DNA of 5,260 bases, taken from Candidatus Peregrinibacteria bacterium RIFCSPLOWO2_01_FULL_39_12. Its GTDB lineage: Bacteria; Patescibacteriota; Gracilibacteria; UBA1369; LOWO2-01-FULL-3. Of the stretch, positions 1 to 5,260 are shown piece by piece. The DNA lies in the NCBI GenBank assembly GCA_001787455.1, contig MFXA01000014.1, positions 13,016 through 18,275 of the forward strand. Direction: 5' to 3'. The notes below the pieces were generated by a model. The model saw only the letters and a program-made list of their open reading frames with translations. It was not told where the DNA came from and did no database searches. Within the stretch, counting starts at the first letter, position 1, and every line of letters starts with the position of its first letter. A program made the translations under genes and the position numbers.

Positions 1-2
1 TT

Positions 3-323
3 AATCCGCAGGTTGATAATCCTATCATGAAAATATATTTTGATAAGATTGAAAATGTCATACGAAAGAAAAAACTTTGCGTGAAAGAGTTTGTTGTGCG
101 CGGGTCGAAAGGGAATCTGTACTTAAAAAAATATTCAACCGGTTGTCACAAAATAAAACTTTTGCCCAAAGGTGTTAAGTTTGATGCCGACAATATTATT
201 TGTGAGGATAAAATTTATATGGTTTCGTATGGGGATGTGGAGGTTTCCGGTGTTGAGATATTTAGCCGGTCTTTGGCTTTTGCCCATAGGGTTATGTTTG
301 AACAGTTGTGGGGGAAAAGTTGA
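3..323 (+). CDS. C-terminal part of a TrmB-like transcriptional regulator (5' end outside window)
   Basis: The frame is open from base 3 to a TGA at 321-323, so the gene very probably starts upstream of the window. The first ATG in view (27) has no Shine-Dalgarno site and is likely an internal Met; read from it the fragment is 98 aa. The visible part ends with a pattern I recognise from the C-terminal effector domain of TrmB-family regulators, which are HTH proteins that usually sense sugars: a short 'DKIYMVSYGD' strand pair, then a helix ending in 'FEQLW' just before the stop. The basic stretch IRKKKLCVKEFVVRG and the 'LLPKGVKFDADNII' segment fit the same domain. The DNA-binding N-terminus is not visible, so the function rests on C-terminal resemblance only. 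The gene is followed after 16 bp by an insertion sequence transcribed towards it. Confidence 0.55.
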   Translation, partial: NPQVDNPIMKIYFDKIENVIRKKKLCVKEFVVRGSKGNLYLKKYSTGCHKIKLLPKGVKFDADNIICEDKIYMVSYGDVEVSGVEIFSRSLAFAHRVMFEQLWGKS

Positions 324-331
324 AGGTGTTG

Positions 332-339
332 ATATGAGG
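332..339 (+). repeat. Probable target-site duplication, left copy
   Basis: ATATGAGG directly abuts the left inverted repeat. The right copy is ATACGAGG at 1629-1636, differing only at the fourth base. Eight bases is within the range known for some IS4-family subgroups. The single mismatch leaves some doubt. Confidence 0.6.
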
Positions 340-360
340 CTAAGAAAGCCCCAGTTTTTC
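340..360 (+). repeat. Left terminal inverted repeat of the IS
   Basis: 21 bp, an exact reverse complement of 1608-1628. The match stops at 361, so the repeat length is well defined. Its first three bases (CTA at 340-342) are the complement of the transposase stop codon TAG, so the last six sense codons (EKLGLS) and the stop of the transposase are encoded inside this repeat. Confidence 0.95.
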
Positions 361-1554
361 CACTTGGCGTCTTGAGAACAAAATTAATTGATCAGGAGGT
401 TTGTAAATTCTGACAATCAGTGGTTTCAGGGATTGTTGCATATACGTGATAAATGAATCGATATTGAATGAAAGAGATTTTTGTTTCATGAACTTTTTAT
501 ACAATAAAAGAACCCCAATTACTAATGAATTCGTTGACTGTTGAAGCTTGATAAACGTGATTGTTGAGACCAAAACAGCCAGTTGAACAAGTGCGACCAA
601 ATTGACGAATCTTTTGTACTTCAATACACGGATTTCCTCCAAACAGAACTTTGTTTTGGCTCTTTTGAAAAGGTTTTCAACTCCCCATCTCTCCAAATAC
701 ATTGTCACGAATTCATTTGAATTATATTTATCAAATTCCAGATTTGAAATGAGCCTGATAGGTTCATTTTCTTCCAGATGTTTGCTGATGATAAGGGTAT
801 AAATGTATCGAAGATCAACATTCGTATTGTACTTGTTCATCAAAAACACTTCGTATTTGCCAGGTTTCAAATTTTTCACTTGAATTATGTCCCCGGTTTC
901 CTTGACGACAACTTGCCGATTACTCCTTAGCCTAGCGATAAATCGCACTTTTAGATTGTGACGCAAATCTTTGAAAAATTGTTTGTCGTCATTCCCTCTG
1001 TCGAAGACAAAAATTCCTTTTTTATTCAATTTAGAAGCAAGATCTTTGATAATATTTCTTCGTATTTGATTTGTAGTATTTTCCAGATTGTCATGCACTT
1101 CGAGTTTCAATAATAATGAGTTGATTCCAACTCCGTGGATCAGAAAACCGGCACACGGTTTTCTTTTGCTCCCATCAAAAACAGTCGTAAGTTTCTCAAT
1201 CTTTTTTGATGATTCTTTTGAAATATCCGTCAGGTCGTACGCAATAATCGTGTTTTTCCTTATTGAATGTTTTGCTTTTCTGAAAGCAAAATCCGATACT
1301 TTTCCAGATATATCCATGTTCGTCAGATGCCGTGAATATTTTTCAGCCTGTTTCTTCGCGGTTTTTGTTTTGTCTTGAGCCAGATACCGAAGTATCGGTT
1401 TTCCTGCAGTGAATAGCCCCCTCGTCATCTCGGCCACGGCCTTCATTTGAGGCTTGGTCAGCCCTGTATTTATACATCTCAGATTGTTTCTTATTGAATC
1501 TTGTATATATTTATTCATGCGAAAAGGGGTGATTGGATTTTGGCTTGGCGTCAT
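340..1554 (-). CDS. IS4-family DDE transposase
   Basis: This 404-aa protein catalyses cut-and-paste type transposition of the element that carries it. It has an RNase H-like DDE core: first Asp in 'IIAYDLTD' (D107), second Asp in 'IFVFDRGNDD' (D185), then a region of about 100 residues as expected for the beta-strand insertion of IS4 enzymes. The catalytic Glu lies in 'YLERWGVENLFKRAK', which fits the IS4 signature Y-(2)-R-(3)-E-(6)-K exactly (Y286, R289, E293, K300). The length is normal for the family and there is no frameshift or internal stop. The start at 1554 is preferred over the Met at 1518 because AAGGGTG lies 7-8 nt upstream of it on the minus strand, while the second Met has no such site. 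The stop codon is inside the left inverted repeat. No terminator is visible between the stop and the neighbouring regulator gene, so read-through would be antisense to that gene. Confidence 0.95.
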   Translation of the reverse strand: MTPSQNPITPFRMNKYIQDSIRNNLRCINTGLTKPQMKAVAEMTRGLFTAGKPILRYLAQDKTKTAKKQAEKYSRHLTNMDISGKVSDFAFRKAKHSIRKNTIIAYDLTDISKESSKKIEKLTTVFDGSKRKPCAGFLIHGVGINSLLLKLEVHDNLENTTNQIRRNIIKDLASKLNKKGIFVFDRGNDDKQFFKDLRHNLKVRFIARLRSNRQVVVKETGDIIQVKNLKPGKYEVFLMNKYNTNVDLRYIYTLIISKHLEENEPIRLISNLEFDKYNSNEFVTMYLERWGVENLFKRAKTKFCLEEIRVLKYKRFVNLVALVQLAVLVSTITFIKLQQSTNSLVIGVLLLYKKFMKQKSLSFNIDSFITYMQQSLKPLIVRIYKPPDQLILFSRRQVEKLGLS

Positions 1555-1578
1555 TATTCAAACACCCTTTTTGGCTTT

Positions 1579-1607
1579 ATTTCAAACATTATTCAAAAAT
1601 CACTCAA
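1579..1607 (-). promoter_or_regulatory. Possible transposase promoter
   Basis: On the minus strand TTGAGT (1602-1607) is followed after 17 bp by TGAAAT (1579-1584), just inside the right inverted repeat and about 25 bp before the transposase ATG. The -10 matches the consensus at only 4 of 6 positions, so this is a weak prediction supported mainly by its position. Confidence 0.3.
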
Positions 1608-1628
1608 GAAAAACTGGGGCTTTCTTAG
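1608..1628 (-). repeat. Right terminal inverted repeat of the IS
   Basis: 21 bp, GAAAAACTGGGG...CTTTCTTAG, an exact reverse complement of 340-360. It lies upstream of the transposase gene, just outside its likely promoter region. Confidence 0.95.
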
Positions 1629-1636
1629 ATACGAGG
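1629..1636 (+). repeat. Probable target-site duplication, right copy
   Basis: ATACGAGG directly follows the right inverted repeat and matches 332-339 at 7 of 8 positions. It lies 3 bp before the -35 box proposed for the carbamate kinase gene. Confidence 0.6.
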
Positions 1637-1639
1637 AGT

Positions 1640-1667
1640 TTGACAAGTTTCCGCGAGGTGGTATATC
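1640..1667 (+). promoter_or_regulatory. Probable sigma-70-type promoter of the carbamate kinase gene
   Basis: A consensus -35 TTGACA (1640-1645) is followed after 16 bp by TATATC (1662-1667), which is preceded by TG one base upstream (TGGTATATC), an extended -10 form. Transcription would start near 1674, giving a leader of about 24 nt before the ATG at 1698. The insertion sequence and its target duplication end just upstream at 1636, so the core promoter is intact, although any upstream activator site would have been moved away. Confidence 0.55.
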
Positions 1668-1697
1668 TTTTAAAAAAGAATTTTTAATTTTTATGTT

Positions 1698-2684
1698 ATG
1701 AATGGAAGAATTCCGGAATCAATGACACTTGCATATGGAGGGAATGCTTTGAAAGAGGGGTGGCCGGATGGAAATACTATTGAGGCTCAGGAACGTGCAA
1801 TGACTAAGGCGGCAAAAAGTATAGTTGCTATCAGGGCTTGGGTTAATAAGGTGGTAGTGGTTCATGGGAATGGACCGCAGGTTGGGTGGATGGCTCAGCG
1901 AAGCGATATTGCACTTGAACATGGAATGCATCCTGTTCATTTGCGTAATCTTGTAGCAAGTTCTCAAGGGGCTATAGGGACAAGCATGGTCAGACAGGTG
2001 GTTAATGTTTCTCCATCTTTGCGTGGGAAAGTTGTCGAAGTTGGGACTCAGGTGCAGGTTGATGAAAATGACCCCGCTTTTAAAAATCCGTCAAAGCCGA
2101 TTGGTGATTTTATGACAAAGGCGAGGGCTGATGAAATGAGGGACAAATATGGATGGGTGATTATGGAACGCAATGATTCACCTGATAAAGAGAAGCCTTA
2201 TAGAAGAATGGTGGCTTCTCCAGAGCCTGTTGATATAGCGGAAATTTCGACGATTAGGCTATTGGTTAATAATGAAATTGTAACTGTATGCTGTGGTGGG
2301 GGTGGAGTTCCGTATATCCTTAAGAAGGATGGAACTATTGAGTGGGTTGATGCTGTGATTGATAAGGATCTTGCCGCCGCTCTTGCCGGTATACTTCTTC
2401 AAACCAGAATGTTGACAATTTTTACGGCTTCGGATGGTATTTATACTCCTGAAGATTTTCAAAGAAAAAGGGATGGGGATTTATCTGCAAAACCTGTTCC
2501 AAGATTGACTGTTAAAGAACTTGAGCAGATGTCTGCAGATCTTCCTGCGGGTAGCATGGGACCTAAAGCTGAAGCGCTTCGTCGTTTTACAGCTACGACT
2601 GGCAATGTATCGTGGGTTGGACCTCTTGATAGGGGATTTGAGGCGTTGACTACCGGCGGGGGAACTAAGATTGTACCGGTGTAG
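1698..2684 (+). CDS. arcC: Carbamate kinase
   Basis: This 328-aa cytoplasmic enzyme of the amino-acid kinase fold interconverts carbamoyl phosphate plus ADP with carbamate plus ATP; in the arginine deiminase route it is the ATP-yielding step. Family motifs appear in order: 'YGGNAL' (13-18, usually LGGNA), 'VVVHGNGPQVG' (53-63), 'DPAFKNPSKPIG' (125-136) with the conserved Lys of KPIG, 'SPEPVDI' (174-180), 'CCGGGGVPYI' (198-207), 'VIDKDLA' (220-226), 'GSMGPKAEA' (285-293) and a C-terminal 'GGTKIVP'. The length is slightly above the usual 310 or so. ATG 1698 was chosen because the Met at 1722 would cut into the first beta strand. Neither start has a clear Shine-Dalgarno site, and the leader is almost all A and T. 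No arginine deiminase or ornithine carbamoyltransferase gene is in the window, so the pathway role is inferred from the family. The gene converges on a tiny minus-strand ORF 3 bp beyond its stop. Confidence 0.93.
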   Translation: MNGRIPESMTLAYGGNALKEGWPDGNTIEAQERAMTKAAKSIVAIRAWVNKVVVVHGNGPQVGWMAQRSDIALEHGMHPVHLRNLVASSQGAIGTSMVRQVVNVSPSLRGKVVEVGTQVQVDENDPAFKNPSKPIGDFMTKARADEMRDKYGWVIMERNDSPDKEKPYRRMVASPEPVDIAEISTIRLLVNNEIVTVCCGGGGVPYILKKDGTIEWVDAVIDKDLAAALAGILLQTRMLTIFTASDGIYTPEDFQRKRDGDLSAKPVPRLTVKELEQMSADLPAGSMGPKAEALRRFTATTGNVSWVGPLDRGFEALTTGGGTKIVPV

Positions 2685-2687
2685 TAT

Positions 2688-2750
2688 TTATTTTTTCTTA
2701 CCCTTCTTTGGTTTTTTCTTTTCTCTTCCTTGACGTTCGCCTTTAGACAT
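2688..2750 (-). CDS. Very small Lys-rich basic protein, 20 codons
   Basis: On the minus strand an ATG at 2748-2750 opens a frame of 20 codons ending in TAA (2688-2690). It reads MSKGERQGREKKKP followed by KKGKKK. About half the residues are Lys or Arg, with no hydrophobic segment. From memory, its beginning resembles short uncharacterised bacterial proteins that start 'M(S/A)KG' and carry 'REKKKPK'; I cannot confirm this without a search. It fits exactly into the gap after the carbamate kinase stop (3 bp between the two stop codons), which is consistent with a real convergent gene in a compact genome. Against it are its length, the lack of a clear Shine-Dalgarno site, and the ease with which A-rich DNA yields Lys codons. 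If translated, a nucleic-acid or ribosome contact would be the natural guess, but no function is assigned. Confidence 0.45.
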   Translation of the reverse strand: MSKGERQGREKKKPKKGKKK

Positions 2751-2867
2751 AGTTTTGAGGTATTAAATGATAATATTCTTATTGTACTAGAGAATCCTTG
2801 AAAAACATAATGAGATTGGGCGTTTTTGGGCATTGCGGTAATCACTATTTGGTGTTATAGTTGCACC
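2751..2867. other. Divergent intergenic region between the small basic ORF and the ABC exporter
   Basis: These 117 bp are AT-rich and contain no convincing ORF. The right end holds the exporter promoter. For the leftward small ORF only weak -10-like boxes are visible (complement of 2770-2775, TATTAT, and of 2781-2786, TACAAT), without matching -35 boxes. No clear operator palindrome or riboswitch was recognised. Confidence 0.5.
2833..2861 (+). promoter_or_regulatory. Promoter of the ABC exporter gene, predicted leaderless
   Basis: TTGCGG (2833-2838), a 17-bp spacer and TATAGT (2856-2861), with TG one base upstream of the -10 (TGTTATAGT, an extended -10). Six bases separate the -10 from the ATG at 2868, so the expected transcription start is at or next to the A of that ATG. 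This agrees with the absence of a Shine-Dalgarno site before the ATG. Confidence 0.6.
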
Positions 2868-4628
2868 ATGAAAATTCCACAGAAGCCAATTTTGTTCATG
2901 TGGTTTGTCGCAAAAAAAAGCCGTAAATGGGCGATTTTGGCTGTACTTGCCGTTACATGCGCTCAATTACTAGATGGCGCTTTTTTACTTGTTCTGCGCG
3001 CACTTACCGATTCCGCTACAAATGCGGTGGCCAGTGACTTTAGCGATGCGTCACTAAATTCTTTGTGGTTTTGGGTTGCTGTTTTCCCGTTAATGTATTT
3101 TTTTATTGAAAATGTTTGGAGATTAAGCGGAATTTCCGGAATGCGTCTTGTTACAGAGAGTGAGGCGACTGTGGCAAAAGATTTGTTCAAATATCTGATC
3201 GGGCATAGCCGGGCTTATTTCAACAGCAAGTTTGCCGGTTCTTTGGTAAATAAAATCAGCAACGCTTCGAGGGGAATCAGCAGTATGTTCTCAAATATTC
3301 TCTGGCAGTTTTATCCTCTTATAATAGGGTTGATTGTTGATGTGGTTATCGTTGTGTCTATCGATAAAATGCTTGGAGTGTTGTTTGTGGCATGGGTAGT
3401 GATTTTCCTATCTTTTAATTATTATATTGTAAGGAAAAAACAGCATCTTTCGTTTGCGGTTGCCAGGGCGGGTTCCGAACTGAAGGGAAAGATGGTTGAT
3501 ACTGTGTCTAATATCGCTACCGTGCATGCTAACGCCCGTCATAAATTTGAGCGTAATTTTGTCGGGTTGTTTATTGAAAAATATCGGAGAAAACATCTTA
3601 AAAGCTGGATAGCTTCGGAGTGGATTTTGTTTGCGAATGGTATTTTGCTGGCAATTTTCGTGTTTGGGATGATATCCATCACTGTATTTGTGATGAAAAA
3701 TTCTTATGCGACTCTTGGGAGTTTGGTTTTGATAATTTCGATGACGGTTGATTTGACGCGGTCGCTGTTTTTTATCGGTCACAAGATGACTGATGCAATT
3801 GATGATTACAGCCAGATTGAGGAAGGACTGCGCGAGCTTATTGTCCCATATGATATTACCGACAAGCTTGATGCGAAAAATCTGGTCAAATCGAAAGGGC
3901 ATTTGGTTTTCAAAGATGTTTCTTTTAGCTTTGGAGATATGGTTGTGTTCGATAAATTTTGTTTGGAAGTTAAGGCGGGGGAGAAAGTTGGGATTGTTGG
4001 TGTAAGCGGCGCAGGGAAGACGACGTTGACAGATTTGCTTATGAGAAATCATGATATTAAGAAGGGGAAGGTGACTGTTGACAGTCATGATATCCGAGAT
4101 ATTACCCGCAAAAGTTTGCGCAGGCAGATTGCTTTTGTTCCGCAGGATGTGTCTTTGTTTCATCGTACGATTCGTGAAAACATAAGATATGGAAATCTTA
4201 CAGCTTCTGACAAAGATGTTGTTGAAGCTTCGAAAAAAGCGCAAGCGCATGAATTTATTAAGTCTTTTCCTGAGGGATATGATACGTTTGTGGGTGAGCG
4301 CGGAGTTAGGCTTTCCGGAGGTCAAAGGCAAAGGGTTGCTATAGCGCGCGCATTTTTGAAATCGGCGCCGATTTTAGTTTTGGACGAGGCTACAAGTTCA
4401 CTTGATAGCGAGAGCGAACTTTTTGTGCAATCCGCTTTGGCAAAACTTATGCGCGGCAAAAGTGTAATCGCTATCGCTCACAGACTTTCAACTCTTCGTA
4501 TAATGGATCGGATTGTTGTTTTGGAGGATGGAAGAATTGTGGAAGATGGTACACACGAGTCGCTGTTGCGTGGTGGAGGAGTGTATTCAGGATTGTGGAA
4601 TAGGCAGGTGGAGGGGTTTATTGAGTGA
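2868..4628 (+). CDS. ABC exporter, fused transmembrane and ATP-binding half-transporter
   Basis: This 586-aa inner-membrane protein is a type IV (MsbA/LmrA-like) half-transporter expected to work as a dimer and export a substrate with ATP. The N-terminal half has about six TM segments (roughly residues 22-46, 66-82, 147-165, 166-187, 251-275, 280-304). The C-terminal nucleotide-binding domain starts near 345 and is complete: A-loop aromatic F355 (often Tyr), Walker A GVSGAGKTT (378-386), Q-loop Q426, X-loop VGERG (475-479), signature LSGGQ (482-486), Walker B ILVLDE (502-507), D-loop SSLD (510-513) and H-loop H538. An upstream in-frame TTG at 2826 would add 14 residues, but that extension overlays the promoter; ATG 2868 gives a normal exporter N-terminus and fits a leaderless transcript. 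The substrate cannot be told: no peptidase, substrate-binding or partner gene lies beside it. Candidates are lipid, peptide or drug. It may be transcribed alone. Confidence 0.93.
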   Translation: MKIPQKPILFMWFVAKKSRKWAILAVLAVTCAQLLDGAFLLVLRALTDSATNAVASDFSDASLNSLWFWVAVFPLMYFFIENVWRLSGISGMRLVTESEATVAKDLFKYLIGHSRAYFNSKFAGSLVNKISNASRGISSMFSNILWQFYPLIIGLIVDVVIVVSIDKMLGVLFVAWVVIFLSFNYYIVRKKQHLSFAVARAGSELKGKMVDTVSNIATVHANARHKFERNFVGLFIEKYRRKHLKSWIASEWILFANGILLAIFVFGMISITVFVMKNSYATLGSLVLIISMTVDLTRSLFFIGHKMTDAIDDYSQIEEGLRELIVPYDITDKLDAKNLVKSKGHLVFKDVSFSFGDMVVFDKFCLEVKAGEKVGIVGVSGAGKTTLTDLLMRNHDIKKGKVTVDSHDIRDITRKSLRRQIAFVPQDVSLFHRTIRENIRYGNLTASDKDVVEASKKAQAHEFIKSFPEGYDTFVGERGVRLSGGQRQRVAIARAFLKSAPILVLDEATSSLDSESELFVQSALAKLMRGKSVIAIAHRLSTLRIMDRIVVLEDGRIVEDGTHESLLRGGGVYSGLWNRQVEGFIE

Positions 4629-4666
4629 TGGAATTTTTTATTGCCCTACCGAGTAGTGGATTTTTG

Positions 4667-4675
4667 TGATATAAT
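4667..4675 (+). promoter_or_regulatory. Extended -10 promoter of the downstream gene, predicted leaderless
   Basis: TGATATAAT is a perfect extended -10 (TG, one base, TATAAT at 4670-4675). No good -35 is found at 16-18 bp, which extended -10 promoters tolerate. Six bases separate the -10 from ATG 4682, the same spacing as before the exporter gene, so transcription should begin at the start codon. There is no Shine-Dalgarno site. Confidence 0.65.
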
Positions 4676-4681
4676 TTTAAG

Positions 4682-5260
4682 ATGACAGAAAAACTGAAAC
4701 AATCAGACTGGTCTGTAACAAGGGGAAAATTCCCTGAAGTTTTGTTTAATGAACTGAACCGTTTAAGCGGTGGATTGAAGTGGAGCATGGATAAGCCTAA
4801 TTTTTTGTATGCTGAAAGTCTTGCCGCAATTATACCGTTTTTGAGAAACAGCCGTGATGTAAAGGTGGTGGAAGACGGTGATTACGACGAACATCGACAA
4901 AGTTTAATGATAGAAATTAATGGTGAGATTTTTAAAATTTATGAAAGAAATGAGCTAAAGGCAAGCGAGGTCATGGATAAGGTTTTTTCTCCAAATTTGG
5001 AAGTAATCAGAAATTATTTAAATAATCCGCAGGCTCGAGTTTTGTATATCGGTAGTAATAGCGATCGAAGTGCAAAAGATGTGTTTGGAAATAACGCTAT
5101 TAACTTGGATCTACAAGGGGACAGATTGAGTTCCGGAGACGTAAAGGCTGATGCAACTAAGACTCCATTTCCGGATAGTACTTTTGATTTGGTTGTTCTA
5201 AAAAATTCAAATGACATTATTCAAAATCCTGAATTAAGAAAAGAAATTTATAGAATTTTA
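4682..5260 (+). CDS. Protein with a methyltransferase-like Rossmann domain (3' end outside window)
   Basis: The frame is open from ATG 4682 to the window end: 193 codons, no stop. Residues 1-110 are not recognised; they include a two-strand-like 'SLMIEINGEIFKIYER' section. From about 116 the sequence follows class I SAM-dependent methyltransferases: 'ARVLYIGSNSDRS' in the place of beta-1 and the glycine-rich loop (118-130), an acidic residue after beta-2 in 'AINLDLQ' (D143), and 'KADATKTPFPDSTFDLVVLKN' (155-175) in the place of the usual 'DA..LPFPD.SFD.V' motif. The glycine loop is degenerate, with a single Gly instead of the usual DxGxGxG, so SAM binding or catalysis may be altered or lost. 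The substrate is unknown. The gene starts 53 bp after the exporter stop and has its own promoter. Confidence 0.65.
   Translation, partial: MTEKLKQSDWSVTRGKFPEVLFNELNRLSGGLKWSMDKPNFLYAESLAAIIPFLRNSRDVKVVEDGDYDEHRQSLMIEINGEIFKIYERNELKASEVMDKVFSPNLEVIRNYLNNPQARVLYIGSNSDRSAKDVFGNNAINLDLQGDRLSSGDVKADATKTPFPDSTFDLVVLKNSNDIIQNPELRKEIYRIL

Larger units (their letters stand above)
340..1628 (-). mobile_element. Complete IS4-family insertion sequence, 1289 bp
   Basis: The element is bounded by perfect 21-bp inverted repeats at 340-360 and 1608-1628 and carries one intact DDE transposase on the minus strand. The outer end of each repeat reads CTAAGAAAGCCCCAG inwards. Just outside lie ATATGAGG (332-339) and ATACGAGG (1629-1636), a 7-of-8 match that is best read as a target-site duplication with one later substitution. 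All expected parts are present (both ends, intact reading frame, catalytic residues), so it looks potentially active. About 50 bp separate the transposase start from the right repeat. No passenger gene is present; the plus-strand ORFs inside it are shadows. Confidence 0.92.

Noticed and set aside
602..1378. Plus-strand ORFs of 66 and 96 codons inside the insertion sequence
   Set aside because: They lie opposite the transposase, show no family motif and no ribosome binding site; they are shadows of the minus-strand gene.
1670..1692. AT-only hairpin (TTAAAAA, loop AGAA, TTTTTAA) followed by five T, like a terminator ahead of arcC
   Set aside because: The stem has no G-C pair and would be very weak. 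It is what an A- and T-rich leader gives by chance, and a terminator between promoter and start codon would need an attenuation mechanism that nothing else supports.
1501..1701. Plus-strand ORF whose TGA overlaps the arcC start as ATGA, suggesting translational coupling
   Set aside because: Its first two thirds are IS sequence read antisense to the transposase, and the frame crosses the inverted repeat. The ATGA overlap is most simply chance, though a host-derived 3' part cannot be excluded.
1740..2740. Possible recoding of TGA (as in some CPR lineages that read it as Gly)
   Set aside because: TGA ends the TrmB-like gene and the exporter at the expected C-termini, and no conserved gene here contains an internal TGA, so the standard code fits.
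3408..4331. A 307-codon minus-strand ORF opposite the ABC exporter
   Set aside because: The plus strand here carries the exporter's TM5-TM6 region and its Walker A and Q-loop motifs in the right order. The antisense translation is rich in basic residues and Asn, with no recognisable domain, as expected of a shadow frame.
4644..4665. Small hairpin CTAC-CGA-GTAG followed by ATTTTT, a possible terminator for the exporter
   Set aside because: The stem is only 4 bp with a mismatch beyond it, and it overlaps the region just upstream of the next promoter; too weak to annotate as a terminator.

Overview
The window is AT-rich bacterial DNA using the standard code: TGA ends at least two genes and Trp is TGG. 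The mix of a TrmB-type regulator C-terminus, compact spacing, weak or absent Shine-Dalgarno sites and two apparently leaderless genes suggests a Candidate Phyla Radiation (Patescibacteria) type genome. That placement is inference from gene style, not from a marker gene.

Layout from left to right. Bases 3-323 are the 3' end of a gene that enters from outside the window and resembles the C-terminal part of a TrmB-like sugar-responsive regulator. Bases 340-1628 are one complete IS4-family insertion sequence with perfect 21-bp terminal inverted repeats. Its single DDE transposase is on the minus strand and is flanked by an 8-bp near-perfect target duplication. The element sits 16 bp after the regulator stop codon and 11 bp before a good -35 box, so it separates the regulator from the next gene without destroying the core promoter. 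Bases 1698-2684 encode a carbamate kinase (arcC-like). Bases 2688-2750 on the minus strand hold a very short Lys-rich ORF of 20 codons, convergent with arcC. A 117-bp divergent intergenic region follows. Bases 2868-4628 encode a complete homodimer-type ABC exporter (6 TM segments plus one NBD). Bases 4682-5260 hold the first 193 codons of a gene that runs out of the window and contains a methyltransferase-like Rossmann domain.

The genes do not form an obvious pathway. Carbamate kinase stands without arginine deiminase or ornithine carbamoyltransferase in view, and the exporter and methyltransferase-like gene each have their own promoter. The most striking regulatory pattern is that these last two genes share an extended -10 (TGnTATARnT-like) placed exactly 6 nt before the ATG, which predicts transcripts that begin at the start codon. 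I see no CRISPR array, tRNA, rRNA or clear riboswitch, and no wholly new system.
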